A stretch of DNA of 64,000 nt from Solihabitans fulvus (GTDB taxonomy: Bacteria > Actinomycetota > Actinomycetes > Mycobacteriales > Pseudonocardiaceae), in contig NZ_VUOB01000038.1 of the NCBI RefSeq assembly GCF_008386585.1, positions 152,611 to 216,610 of the forward strand. Reading direction: 5' to 3'. The stretch's first letter is position 1; each line of letters opens with the position of its first letter. Made by a program: the position numbers and the translations under genes. Shown piece by piece: positions 1 through 8,015 of the stretch. Under the pieces are notes generated by a model. It was not told where the DNA came from. It was given only the letters and a program-made list of their open reading frames with translations, and searched no databases.

Positions 1-360
1 GACTACCCGAATGCTCTCCCCGTGTTCCGCGCGAAGCATCAACCCGTGCAGTTCCCACTGGAGATACGGCGTGACCGGTTGTCCGACTACGCGCACGCGG
101 CGCGACACCATGCCTCGCCGCGCATCCTCGGCGAACTCCGCTTCGACGGCCGAACGGGCGCGTTCATGCAACCGCAGAGCCTCGGTCCAGTGACCGAGGG
201 CGAATGCTTCCCAGCTTGGGTTGTCGGGTTCTCGGAAGTGCTGACGTCGCTCCAGCTTGTCAAATCTGCTGATACGTCCCCAGTACTGACTGACGTCGAC
301 GTTGTAGCCGTCGCTTCCGTTGAAGATCTCACCCGGCGCCTCGTGGACGCGTTCAAGCAT
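1..360 (-). CDS. DUF6879 family protein, 3' part cut by the window edge
   Basis: The reading frame starts at ATG 360 and runs off the left edge, giving about 120 residues. It opens MLERVHEAPGEIFNG and carries the WGRISRFDKLERRQHF and NPSWEAFALGHW stretches that I recognise from the DUF6879 family of actinomycetes. That family is often found beside small helper genes and XRE regulators. The start overlaps the end of the upstream 94-residue gene by 8 bases (ATGCTTGA), so the two are translationally coupled. The biochemical function is unknown. The ORF continues beyond base 1, so its true length cannot be judged. Confidence 0.75.
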   Translation of the reverse strand, partial: MLERVHEAPGEIFNGSDGYNVDVSQYWGRISRFDKLERRQHFREPDNPSWEAFALGHWTEALRLHERARSAVEAEFAEDARRGMVSRRVRVVGQPVTPYLQWELHGLMLRAEHGESIRVV

Positions 361-637
361 GCGGTATGTCCCTCCGTGCTGCCACGATGGTGGCACGGGG
401 AACGACCACGAGCCGCTCGTCATCGACCACGTTCACTCCGTCAGGGAGTCGGTCGGCGTAGATGTCGGTCAGGTCGCGCCCGATCACTGCCACATCACCA
501 TTGGACAGCTCCCAGATGTCCGGGCAGCCCGTTTTGGCTAAAGTTTTGTCTAGTTCTTGCGGTGATTTGCCAAGTCGCCTGGCGAAGGTTGCTGTGGGAT
601 CCGCTTCCCAAGGCCGGACGTTGTGCGTATCGGTCAT
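353..637 (-). CDS. Small hypothetical protein coupled to DUF6879
   Basis: This is a 94-residue soluble protein with no signal peptide or membrane segment. The start ATG at 637 has a strong ribosome site (GGAGG, spacing about 5). Its stop overlaps the start of the DUF6879 gene, so the pair forms an operon. Small proteins of this kind often precede DUF6879 genes in actinomycetes, but I recognise no domain. Codon use and GC distribution match a real gene. The central stretch ELSNGDVAVIGRDLTD suggests a small beta-rich fold. Function unknown. Confidence 0.7.
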   Translation of the reverse strand: MTDTHNVRPWEADPTATFARRLGKSPQELDKTLAKTGCPDIWELSNGDVAVIGRDLTDIYADRLPDGVNVVDDERLVVVPRATIVAARRDIPHA

Positions 638-743
638 CGTGACCTCCGCGTGCCAACGCTGTGACTACGCAGAGTGTCGCACTGGTCGCTGGTTTCGGCA
701 AGAAATGTCGCGCGAATACGGCAATACGGTTGACCAATCGGCA

Positions 744-761
744 GAATGCCATATTGCATTC
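744..761. promoter_or_regulatory. Perfect inverted repeat upstream of the DUF6879 pair
   Basis: GAATGC, six bases (CATATT), then GCATTC form a perfect palindrome in an AT-rich patch about 107 bases upstream of the 637 start. It also lies just downstream of the two AATACGG repeats at 713-728. This is a candidate operator or promoter element for the small operon. No factor can be assigned. Confidence 0.3.
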
Positions 762-834
762 AGGGCCGGGACCGTTCGCCGTGCGGCGACTGATGGCTGT
801 GGTCTCGCCGATCGTGTTCTGAGTCGCGGGGTTC

Positions 835-2805
835 TCAGGCCCGAGTGAGGCTCACGATGTGGGCGACCGTGCGCCACGGCTCCAGCCGGACGTAGTTGGC
901 CTGGCCCCAGTTCCACGTCTCGCCGGTGACCTCGTCGTGCGCGATGAGCCGTTCGTGCCACTCGAAGCCGAACGCGGCCAGGTCGAGCCACAGCGTGCCG
1001 TCCTGCGCCGCGTGCGGATCCAGGTTCACCACGCACACGACCGCGTCCCCGGTGGCCGGGTCCGTCTTGGAGTACGCGAGCAGGGCGTCGTTGTCGATGT
1101 GGTGGAACCGCAGCGTGCGCAGCTGGTGCAGCGCCGGGTGCGCCCGCCGCGCCGCGTTCAGCTTGGCCAGCCACGGTTGCAGCGACCGGCCCTGCGCGAG
1201 CGCAGTCGCGTAGTCCCTCGGCCGCAGCTCGTACTTCTCCGAGTTCAGGTACTCCTCGCTGCCCTCGCGGACGGCCTGGTGCTCGTACAGCTCGTAGCCC
1301 GAGTACACGCCCCACGTCGGCGCGAGCGTCGAGGCCAGCGCGGCGCGCAGCGCGAACATCGCCGGGCCGCCGTGTTGCAGCGACTCGTGCAGGATGTCCG
1401 GGGTGTTCACGAACAGGTTCGGCCGCGCCTCGTCGGCGTGCTCGACGAGGTCCACCGCGAAGTCGATGATCTCCTGCTTGCCGGTCCGCCAGGTGAAGTA
1501 CGTGTAGCTCTGGGTGAAGCCGAGCTTCCCGAGCCCGTACAGCCGCGCCGGCCTGGTGAACGCCTCGGCCAGGAACAGCACGTCCGGATGGGTCCGCTTG
1601 ACGGTCCAGATCAGCCAGTGCCAGAAGTCCGGCGGCTTGGTGTGCGGGTTGTCCACCCGGAAGATCCGCACCCCGTGGTCGATCCAGTGCAACACCACGC
1701 GCAGCACCTCGGCGTACAGGCCCTGCGGGTCGTTGTCGAAGTTCAGCGGGTAGATGTCCTGGTACTTCTTCGGCGGGTTCTCCGCGTACGCGATCGTGCC
1801 GTCCGGCCTGGTGGTGAACCACTCCGGGTGCTCGTGCACCCACGGATGGTCCGGCGCGCACTGCAACGCCAGGTCGAGCGCGACCTCGACGCCCAGTTCG
1901 CCCGCCCGCGCCACGAACGCGTCGAAGTCCTCGATGGTGCCGAGCTCGCAGTGGATCGCGTCGTGCCCGCCGTCGGCCGAGCCGATCGCCCAGGTGGAGC
2001 CGACGTCCTCCTGCCCGGACACCACACTGTTGTTGGGGCCCTTGCGGTTTGCCTTGCCGATCGGGTGAATCGGCGGCAGGTACGCGACGTCGAAACCCAT
2101 GCCGGCGACGCGCTCCAGCTCGGCCGCGGCCGTGACGAACGTGCCGTGCACCGCCCGCCCGGTCTCGTCGAAGCCGCCGGTGGAGCGCGGGAAGAACTCG
2201 TACCAGGACCCGTACAGGGCCTTCGGCCGGTCCGTCCAGATCCGGTGCGTCCTGCCCTTGGTGATCAGCTCGCGGACGGGGTGGTCGTGCAGCACCCGCC
2301 GCACCGGTTCGCTCAGCGCGCCAGCCACCCGTTCCGGCAGCGGCCGGTCGGTGTCCCGCAGCGCGGCGGCGGCGGACGCGAGCCGCGCCTTGTCCGCGCG
2401 GCGGTCGGGTCGGCGCGACACCCGGTCGAGCAGCAGCGCGCCGGACTCCAGGTCGTTGGCCAGGTCCTCCGGTCCCTGGCCCGCCGCGATCTTCACCTCG
2501 ACGGCGTGCAGCCAGGTCGCCCACGGGTCGCTCCACGCGTCCACCCGGAAGGTCCACTCGCCGACCGTCGTCGGCACGATCACCGCCGCCCAGCGGTCCA
2601 GCCCGGCGCCCTGCTCGACCATCCTGGTCTGCCGCGCGGCGCGGTCGCCCGGCCCGCGCCACGAGACGGTCGCCGCCACCGCGTCGTGACCCTCGCGCCA
2701 CACGGTCGCCTGAACCGGGATATGCTCGCCGACCACGGCTTTCGACGGGTAGCGTCCGCAGCTGACCTGCGGTGAGACGTCGTCGATTCCGAGTCGTCCA
2801 CTCAT
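835..2805 (-). CDS. glgE: Alpha-1,4-glucan:maltose-1-phosphate maltosyltransferase GlgE
   Basis: GlgE (GH13_3) transfers maltose from maltose-1-phosphate onto alpha-1,4-glucans in the cytoplasm. The 656-residue product has the usual family length (about 660-700). It has an N-terminal beta-sandwich (SCGRYPSKAVVGEHIPVQA), a helical bundle, and a TIM barrel containing YLPPIHPIG and RVDNPHTKP. The nucleophile is Asp385 and the acid/base is Glu414 in FLAEAFTRP. ATG 2805 was chosen over a longer in-frame start at 2886 because GAGAGGG lies 7 bases upstream of it and the extension is not conserved-looking. The gene diverges from glgP across 169 bases. The usual partners TreS, Pep2 and GlgB are not in this window. 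Confidence 0.95.
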   Translation of the reverse strand: MSGRLGIDDVSPQVSCGRYPSKAVVGEHIPVQATVWREGHDAVAATVSWRGPGDRAARQTRMVEQGAGLDRWAAVIVPTTVGEWTFRVDAWSDPWATWLHAVEVKIAAGQGPEDLANDLESGALLLDRVSRRPDRRADKARLASAAAALRDTDRPLPERVAGALSEPVRRVLHDHPVRELITKGRTHRIWTDRPKALYGSWYEFFPRSTGGFDETGRAVHGTFVTAAAELERVAGMGFDVAYLPPIHPIGKANRKGPNNSVVSGQEDVGSTWAIGSADGGHDAIHCELGTIEDFDAFVARAGELGVEVALDLALQCAPDHPWVHEHPEWFTTRPDGTIAYAENPPKKYQDIYPLNFDNDPQGLYAEVLRVVLHWIDHGVRIFRVDNPHTKPPDFWHWLIWTVKRTHPDVLFLAEAFTRPARLYGLGKLGFTQSYTYFTWRTGKQEIIDFAVDLVEHADEARPNLFVNTPDILHESLQHGGPAMFALRAALASTLAPTWGVYSGYELYEHQAVREGSEEYLNSEKYELRPRDYATALAQGRSLQPWLAKLNAARRAHPALHQLRTLRFHHIDNDALLAYSKTDPATGDAVVCVVNLDPHAAQDGTLWLDLAAFGFEWHERLIAHDEVTGETWNWGQANYVRLEPWRTVAHIVSLTRA

Positions 2806-2974
2806 GGGCAATGCCCTCTCGCGCGGCGTGCGGTTCGTTGCGGGTGGTTGCCTTCCAGTCTGCCTTGGCCGCTCGGGGGTTCGCACTCTGGGCGGGGATC
2901 TTCACTGCAAACATTTGCGGTATGGCGTGGGAATCTTGTCCTGATCGGTGGGGTGCGGGATAGGGTCCGCAACC

Positions 2975-5554
2975 GTGAGAGCACTCAGCCGGTTCACTGT
3001 TCGCGCCAGCCTGCCGGAACCGCTGGCCGCGCTTGGCACGCTCGCCACCAACCTGCGCTGGACGTGGCACCCGCCGACCCAGGACCTGTTCGCCTCGCTG
3101 GATCCGCAGGTGTGGGAGCAGGTCGGCGGCAACCCGCTCCGGCTGCTGTCGGAGGTGCCCGTCGAGCGGTTGGAACTGCTTGCCGGCGACGAGGGCTTCC
3201 TGATGCGCACCAGGGCGATCGCCGACGACCTGCACCGCTACCTGACCGCGCCGAGGTGGTACCAGCGCCGCCAGGAGGAGCTGGCCGGTCACGGAGAGGG
3301 CGGGGACGACCACTCGCTGCCGACCTCGATCGCCTACTTCTCCATGGAGTTCGGCGTCACCGAGGCGCTGCCCAACTACTCGGGCGGCCTCGGCGTGCTG
3401 GCCGGCGACCACCTCAAGGCCGCCTCCGACCTCGGCGTGCCGCTGATCGGCGTCGGCCTGCTCTACCGGTCCGGCTACTTCCGGCAGTCGCTGTCGCTGG
3501 ACGGCTGGCAGGTGGAGCACTACCCGGTGCTCGACCCGCGCGGCCTGCCGCTGGAACTGCTCGCCGAGCCGTCCGGCGCGCCCATCCTCGTGCACGTCGC
3601 GATGCCCGGCGGCCGGGTGCTGCGGGCCCGCGTGTGGAAGGCGCAGGTCGGCCGGATTCCCTTGCTGCTGCTGGATTCCGACGTCGAGGAGAACGACGAG
3701 GACCTGCGCGGCGTCACCGACCGGCTCTACGGCGGCGACCAGGACCACCGGATCCGCCAGGAGATCCTGGCCGGCGTCGGCGGGGTGCGCGCGGTGCGCA
3801 CCTACTGCGAGCTGACCGGCGTGCACCAGCCCGAGGTGTTCCACACCAACGAGGGCCACGCGGGTTTCCTCGGCCTCGAACGGATCCGCGAGCTGATCAC
3901 CGGCCAGAGCCTCGACTTCGACCAGGCGCTCACCGCGGTCCGCGCCGGCACGGTGTTCACCACGCATACCCCGGTGCCGGCCGGCATCGACCGCTTCCCG
4001 GTCGACCTGGTGCAGCACTACTTCGGCTCGGAGGACCTGCTTCCCGGGGTGAGCACGCAGCGGGTGCTCGCGCTCGGCGCCGAGGACAACCCAGGGCTGT
4101 TCAACATGGCGCACATGGGTTTGCGGCTCGCGCAGCGCGCCAACGGCGTGTCCAAGCTGCACGGCGAGGTCAGCAGGGCGATGTTCCGCGGCCTGTGGCC
4201 CGGCTTCGACACCAACGAGGTGCCGATCGGCTCGGTCACCAACGGCGTGCACGGGCCGACCTGGGCGGACGGCGGGATCAGCAAGCTGCTCGGCGAGTCT
4301 GAGGACCCGTCCGCGCCGAGCGGCGTCGGGTTGGTCGGCTTCGAGCCGGTGACCGATGCGCTGCTCTGGGAGCTGCGGTGCGGCCTGCGCGCCAGGCTGG
4401 TCGACGAGGTGCGCAGGCGGGTGCGGGCCGCCTGGTTGCAGCGCGGCGCGTCCGCGCTGGAGCTCGGCTGGACCGAGTCGGTGTTCGACCCCGAGGTGCT
4501 GACCGTCGGCTTCGCCCGGCGGGTGCCGACCTACAAGCGGCTCACGCTGATGCTGCGCGACCCCGAGCGGCTGCGGGCGCTGCTGCTGCACCCGGAGCGG
4601 CCGGTGCAGCTGGTGGTGGCCGGCAAGTCGCACCCGGCCGACGACGGCGGCAAGGCGCTGATCCAGCAGATCGTCCGGTACGCCGACGATGCGGGCGTGC
4701 GGCACCGCATCGTGTTCCTGCCCGACTACGACATGTCGATGGCCCGCTACCTGTACTGGGGCTGCGACGTCTGGCTGAACAATCCGATGCGGCCGCTGGA
4801 GGCGTGCGGCACCTCGGGCATGAAGTCGGCGCTCAACGGCGGCCTGAACCTGTCCATCCGGGACGGTTGGTGGGACGAGCTGTACGACGGCAGCAACGGC
4901 TGGGCGATCCCGACGGCCGACGGTGTGACCGACCCGACCAGGCGGGACGACCTGGAGGCCGCGGCCCTCTACGAGCTGCTCGGCTCGCAGGTCGCGCCGC
5001 TGTTCTACGACAGGGGCGGCGACGGCGTGCCGAACCGCTGGCTGGCGATGGTGCGGCACACGCTCGCCACGCTCGGCCCCGACGTGCAGGCGTCGCGGAT
5101 GGTGCGCGAGTACGTGGAGTCCTACTACGCGCCCGCCGCGCAGTCGGCCAACTCGGTGCTCGCCGACGGGTTCCAGGGCGCGAAGGACCTGGCCGGCTAC
5201 CGGGCCAGGCTGCGGGCCGCGTGGCCGCACATCTCCGTGCTGGAGACCGGCATGTCCACGGAGGCGGCAGGCGCCCCGCTGCTCGGCGCGCCGGCCATCG
5301 TGTGGGCGCGGGTCGAGCTGGCCGGCCTCGAGCCGTCCGAGGTGGACGTGCAGGCGGTGCTCGGCAGGGTCGGCGACTCCGACGAGCTGTACGACGTGGT
5401 GACCGCGTCGATGCGGCACACCGGCAACGGCGGCTACGAGATCGAGGTTCCGCTGCCGCACGCGGGCTCGCTGGGGTACACCGTTCGGGTGTTGCCGAGG
5501 CACGAGCTGCTGGCGTCGCCAGCCGAGCTGGGACGCGTCGTCCTGGCGGGTTGA
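2975..5554 (+). CDS. glgP: Alpha-glucan phosphorylase GlgP
   Basis: This PLP enzyme releases glucose-1-phosphate from the non-reducing ends of alpha-1,4-glucan. The 859-residue product is of the long actinobacterial type (GT35) that starts with an extra domain (TNLRWTWHPPTQDLF). The phosphorylase core begins near residue 110 with AYFSMEFG. The PLP lysine is Lys617 in GTSGMKSALNGG, and GFARRVPTYKR is also conserved. GTG 2975 gives VRALSRFTVRASLPEP, the usual family start. The ATG at 2948 would add nine residues and has no better ribosome site. With divergent glgE and nearby glgX it makes an alpha-glucan turnover set. Confidence 0.95.
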   Translation: MRALSRFTVRASLPEPLAALGTLATNLRWTWHPPTQDLFASLDPQVWEQVGGNPLRLLSEVPVERLELLAGDEGFLMRTRAIADDLHRYLTAPRWYQRRQEELAGHGEGGDDHSLPTSIAYFSMEFGVTEALPNYSGGLGVLAGDHLKAASDLGVPLIGVGLLYRSGYFRQSLSLDGWQVEHYPVLDPRGLPLELLAEPSGAPILVHVAMPGGRVLRARVWKAQVGRIPLLLLDSDVEENDEDLRGVTDRLYGGDQDHRIRQEILAGVGGVRAVRTYCELTGVHQPEVFHTNEGHAGFLGLERIRELITGQSLDFDQALTAVRAGTVFTTHTPVPAGIDRFPVDLVQHYFGSEDLLPGVSTQRVLALGAEDNPGLFNMAHMGLRLAQRANGVSKLHGEVSRAMFRGLWPGFDTNEVPIGSVTNGVHGPTWADGGISKLLGESEDPSAPSGVGLVGFEPVTDALLWELRCGLRARLVDEVRRRVRAAWLQRGASALELGWTESVFDPEVLTVGFARRVPTYKRLTLMLRDPERLRALLLHPERPVQLVVAGKSHPADDGGKALIQQIVRYADDAGVRHRIVFLPDYDMSMARYLYWGCDVWLNNPMRPLEACGTSGMKSALNGGLNLSIRDGWWDELYDGSNGWAIPTADGVTDPTRRDDLEAAALYELLGSQVAPLFYDRGGDGVPNRWLAMVRHTLATLGPDVQASRMVREYVESYYAPAAQSANSVLADGFQGAKDLAGYRARLRAAWPHISVLETGMSTEAAGAPLLGAPAIVWARVELAGLEPSEVDVQAVLGRVGDSDELYDVVTASMRHTGNGGYEIEVPLPHAGSLGYTVRVLPRHELLASPAELGRVVLAG

Positions 5555-5569
5555 TATGGGACATAAGGG

Positions 5570-5600
5570 AGCCACCGGTCGATTCGTTCGGCCGGTGGCT
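5570..5600 (+). terminator. Hairpin after glgP
   Basis: AGCCACCGG at 5570-5578 pairs perfectly with CCGGTGGCT at 5592-5600 around a 13-base loop, 15 bases after the glgP stop. There is no run of T after it, so it is a U-less terminator of the kind common in actinomycetes. Confidence 0.55.
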
Positions 5601-5863
5601 GCTGTCCTCCGGGCGGGCGGCCGTCGGGACCTGTCGGTCGCGGATGGTGGATATTTCTCCTCGTTACACCGTTGTGTGCATTCTCCGATTGGGGGATGGC
5701 GTCACTTCCGGTAATCGGAAGATGATCTTTTTGGCGCGATGCGTGTTCGCGTGCGTTTAGGGGTTCACTATTGAGTGAATTCCGTATTTCACCAGCTCAG
5801 CGGTTGTGTGACCGTGCTTACCATCCCCGGGTCCGACTGGAGGAAAGCACGAGGAGGAAGAGC
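5601..5863 (+). promoter_or_regulatory. Upstream region of the secreted protein with palindrome and hairpin
   Basis: This AT-richer non-coding stretch holds a hairpin at 5705-5721 (CTTCCG, 5-base loop, CGGAAG) followed by CTTTTT at 5727-5732, which resembles a weak intrinsic terminator. It also holds a perfect 16-base palindrome at 5764-5779 (TTCACT-ATTG-AGTGAA) about 85 bases before the 5864 start. The palindrome is a good operator candidate. No regulator gene is adjacent. Confidence 0.4.
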
Positions 5864-6472
5864 ATGTTCAGGAAATGGGCTGTTTATCTCCCGCTGGTCG
5901 CGGTCCTCACCTCGGCCGCGGCCGCGCCTGCCATCGCGTCGGCCGCGGGACCGCAGGACCCGCCGACGCCACCGGCGGCCTGCGCGGCGGACAACCCGGC
6001 CCTGAAGGCCGTGACGGACGCACTCGACAAACTCACCAAGGCCCTCACAGCCATTCCGCCCGACCCGGCCAAGGCTCAGCCCGTGCTCGGCGACCTGTTC
6101 AACGCGCTGCTCGGCGCGCAGGCGGCCAAGTGCCTGCCGGCCCTGCCCATGAGCCCGCCGGCCGTGCCGGTGCCGCTGGCCGACCCGCCCCTTCCGGTGC
6201 CCGTGCCGACGCCGCCGCTGCCCGTGCCGACGCCGCCACTGCCTGGCGGCGACGCCACCAAGTGCCTCACGGCCGTCGTTGACCTGCTCTCCGGCACGCT
6301 GTCGACGCTGAGCGCGGCTATTACCGGCGCGGTCGCCGTTCCGCCGGACCCGACCAAGCTGCTGGCCGCCGTGAAGGTCGTGGTCGACGCGCTGAAGGCG
6401 ATCAACGACAACAACTGCCTGCCGATCAAGCTGCCGATCCCGCCGATTCCCGGGCTGCCGCTGCCCGCCTGA
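5864..6472 (+). CDS. Secreted proline-rich hypothetical protein
   Basis: The 202-residue product opens MFRKWAVYLPLVAVLTSA and ends its signal peptide near AIASAAG, so it is probably exported by Sec. The mature part has four cysteines spaced through it (near residues 38, 88, 131 and 185). Its middle is a proline/valine linker made of repeated PLPVPxPTPP units (about 105-128). Two helical segments flank the linker. GGAGGAAGAGC precedes ATG 5864, which decides this start over 5771. I recognise no family. The design (two small Cys-bearing domains joined by a Pro-rich linker) suggests an extracellular structural or binding protein. It is monocistronic, ending in a strong terminator. Confidence 0.75.
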   Translation: MFRKWAVYLPLVAVLTSAAAAPAIASAAGPQDPPTPPAACAADNPALKAVTDALDKLTKALTAIPPDPAKAQPVLGDLFNALLGAQAAKCLPALPMSPPAVPVPLADPPLPVPVPTPPLPVPTPPLPGGDATKCLTAVVDLLSGTLSTLSAAITGAVAVPPDPTKLLAAVKVVVDALKAINDNNCLPIKLPIPPIPGLPLPA

Positions 6473-6491
6473 CCAATCGCCGAGGAGGGAG

Positions 6492-6539
6492 ACGGCCGTG
6501 ACGCCCGGATGCCGAGCCGGGCGTCACGGCCGTGTTTTT
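6492..6539 (+). terminator. Strong intrinsic terminator
   Basis: A perfect 17-bp stem is formed by 6492-6508 (ACGGCCGTGACGCCCGG) and 6517-6533, with an 8-base loop and the tail GTTTTT at 6534-6539. It lies 19 bases after the stop of the secreted protein. Confidence 0.95.
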
Positions 6540-6540
6540 G

Positions 6541-6655
6541 GGCCTCGCTTCGCTCGGCCGGCGAGTTCGCCTCAAGTCGGCCCCTTCGGCTTCTCGGGCG
6601 ACTCCGCTTCGCTCCGTCGCCCTCCTGCGCCTCCAGGGACCGACGGCGAACTCGC
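6541..6655. repeat. Nested inverted-repeat element (REP-like or structured)
   Basis: The outer arms GCGAGTTCGCC (6561-6571) and GGCGAACTCGC (6645-6655) are perfect complements. They are extended inward by a second arm pair with one mismatch (GTCGGCCCCT against AGGGACCGAC). At the apex GGCGAC and GTCGCC enclose TCCGCTTCGCTCC. Just left, GGCC and GGCC enclose TCGCTTCGCTC, so the two small hairpins share the loop motif CGCTTCGCTC. It lies between the terminator at 6492-6539 and the stop of the convergent DHFR-like gene. No gene is supported inside it. Confidence 0.55.
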
Positions 6656-6668
6656 ACACTCCGCACCG

Positions 6669-7247
6669 TCACAAAGTGAAGGGGCCGGCGGTTCGGTAGG
6701 TGATGATGACGATGCCGGACGGCATGGGCTGCGTGCTGGCGAGTTCGAACGACTGCGCGGGGGTTCCATCCGCGAAGAAGCGCTTTCCCGTGCCCAGCAG
6801 GACCGGATAGACGATCAGCACGACTTCGTCCGCGAGTCCATGTTCTAGCAGTGTCGAGGTCAGGGTGGAGCTACCTGAGAGGACCAGGTCCGGGCCGTCC
6901 TCCGACTTGACGCGGCGAACGCCCTCGACGATGTCCTGTCCTAGGTCCTCGAACGGGCCCCAGTCAAGACTTTCCGGACGGTGGGTCGCGACAAATTTCG
7001 TTGCCGCACAGAGGCGATCCGCCATCGGACTGCTCGGCGCCTTTGGCCAGAAGTCTGACCAGAGATCGTAGGTGTGCCGGCCGAGCAGCAGATCGAAGCT
7101 CTCGCCATACGCGGCGAGCACAGCGTCCCGCCCCTCGGGGGTCCGATAGGGCGGGGTCCAGTCCCCGTAAGGGAAATTCCCGCCGTCGTCGGTGTGCTGG
7201 ATTACGCCGTCCAGCGAGATGTGTTCAATGATCTTGAGTTTTCTCAT
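6669..7247 (-). CDS. Dihydrofolate-reductase-fold (RibD C-terminal-like) protein
   Basis: The 192-residue product has the DHFR/RibD_C fold seen in many actinobacterial stand-alone reductases. It shows MRKLKIIEHISLDGVI at the N-terminus, FDLLLGRHTYDLW in the middle and LVLSGSSTLTSTLLEHGLADEV toward the end. Substrate is unknown; members are not the essential folate enzyme. ATG 7247 has AAGGAG seven bases upstream. It is third in an operon with the ArsR-type regulator and SRPBCC protein, 20 bases after the latter. In such operons the reductase and AHSA1-like protein are typically under ArsR control. Confidence 0.85.
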   Translation of the reverse strand: MRKLKIIEHISLDGVIQHTDDGGNFPYGDWTPPYRTPEGRDAVLAAYGESFDLLLGRHTYDLWSDFWPKAPSSPMADRLCAATKFVATHRPESLDWGPFEDLGQDIVEGVRRVKSEDGPDLVLSGSSTLTSTLLEHGLADEVVLIVYPVLLGTGKRFFADGTPAQSFELASTQPMPSGIVIITYRTAGPFTL

Positions 7248-7267
7248 GTGAGTCTCCTTGTGGTGCA

Positions 7268-8014
7268 TTACGCGAAGGCGGTGTCCAGCCACGACTTGTA
7301 CGCGGTCTCGATCTTCGTCTCGTCCTCGTCGTCGGAAAAGCCGTGGTACTCCACGACGAGTGCGTGCAGGTAGCCCCTGAGCAGCATCAGGATGCCGTTG
7401 GGCGTGTGGACGCCGACGCAGTGCGGTGCGCTCACGAAGTCGACGGTTCCCGTCAGGTTCGCAAGTCCTGGCACGTCCAAGCGCACGCGCGCGCCCTCGG
7501 TGATCTCGCCAACGGACAGGGTGTCGGCGAACGTCGACCAGGCCTTGGCGGCGTCCGCGACGGCCGGCCCGATCAGGAACAGGTTGAACTTCGACGTGCG
7601 GCCAGGGAAGTGCGCCAGGTAGGCGGCCAGCTTGCGCAGGTGCATCGCATCGCCCACCTTGATCCCGTCGTACTGCGCCTCCCAGTCGTCGCCGAGTAGG
7701 CCGTTGTGCACGCAGCGCAGCACCGAGCTGCCGCCCTCGCGCCCCTCGATGAGGAACTCGAAGGCCGCGAACGTGCCGTCCGGGTCGTCGCCACGGAACG
7801 CGAGGTGCCGACCCGGCTCCCACGCGGTGATCGTCGATTCCTGGGTGTAGCCGGGCATCTCCAGTCGGTTCGTGCCGCCCTTCCCCGGCGCGATCTCGCT
7901 GTGCCCCATGAACCAGGAGTCGAGTCCGGGGCCGGTGGCGATGGCGTCCCACACCTGCTCGGGGGTGGCGGCCAGGGCGATCTCCTCGCGGATCTCGAAC
8001 TCGTGCGTGGCCAT
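7268..8014 (-). CDS. SRPBCC (AHSA1/START-like) domain protein
   Basis: The 248-residue product begins with FEIREEIALAATPEQVWDAI and GLDSWFMGHSEI, the hallmark of the AHSA1-type SRPBCC ligand-binding fold (about residues 1-140). A C-terminal extension contains GVHTPNGILMLLRGYLHALV. The ligand is unknown. The start is one base away from the stop of the upstream ArsR-type gene, so the two are cotranscribed. ArsR-SRPBCC gene pairs are a common actinobacterial module. Confidence 0.85.
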   Translation of the reverse strand: MATHEFEIREEIALAATPEQVWDAIATGPGLDSWFMGHSEIAPGKGGTNRLEMPGYTQESTITAWEPGRHLAFRGDDPDGTFAAFEFLIEGREGGSSVLRCVHNGLLGDDWEAQYDGIKVGDAMHLRKLAAYLAHFPGRTSKFNLFLIGPAVADAAKAWSTFADTLSVGEITEGARVRLDVPGLANLTGTVDFVSAPHCVGVHTPNGILMLLRGYLHALVVEYHGFSDDEDETKIETAYKSWLDTAFA

Positions 8015-8015
8015 G

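Noticed and set aside
665..5575. A 1636-residue open frame antisense to glgP and running on through the glgE region
   Set aside because: It is a shadow frame of high-GC codon bias: Arg/Ala/Pro/His-rich, no domain, and it lies over two well-identified enzymes.
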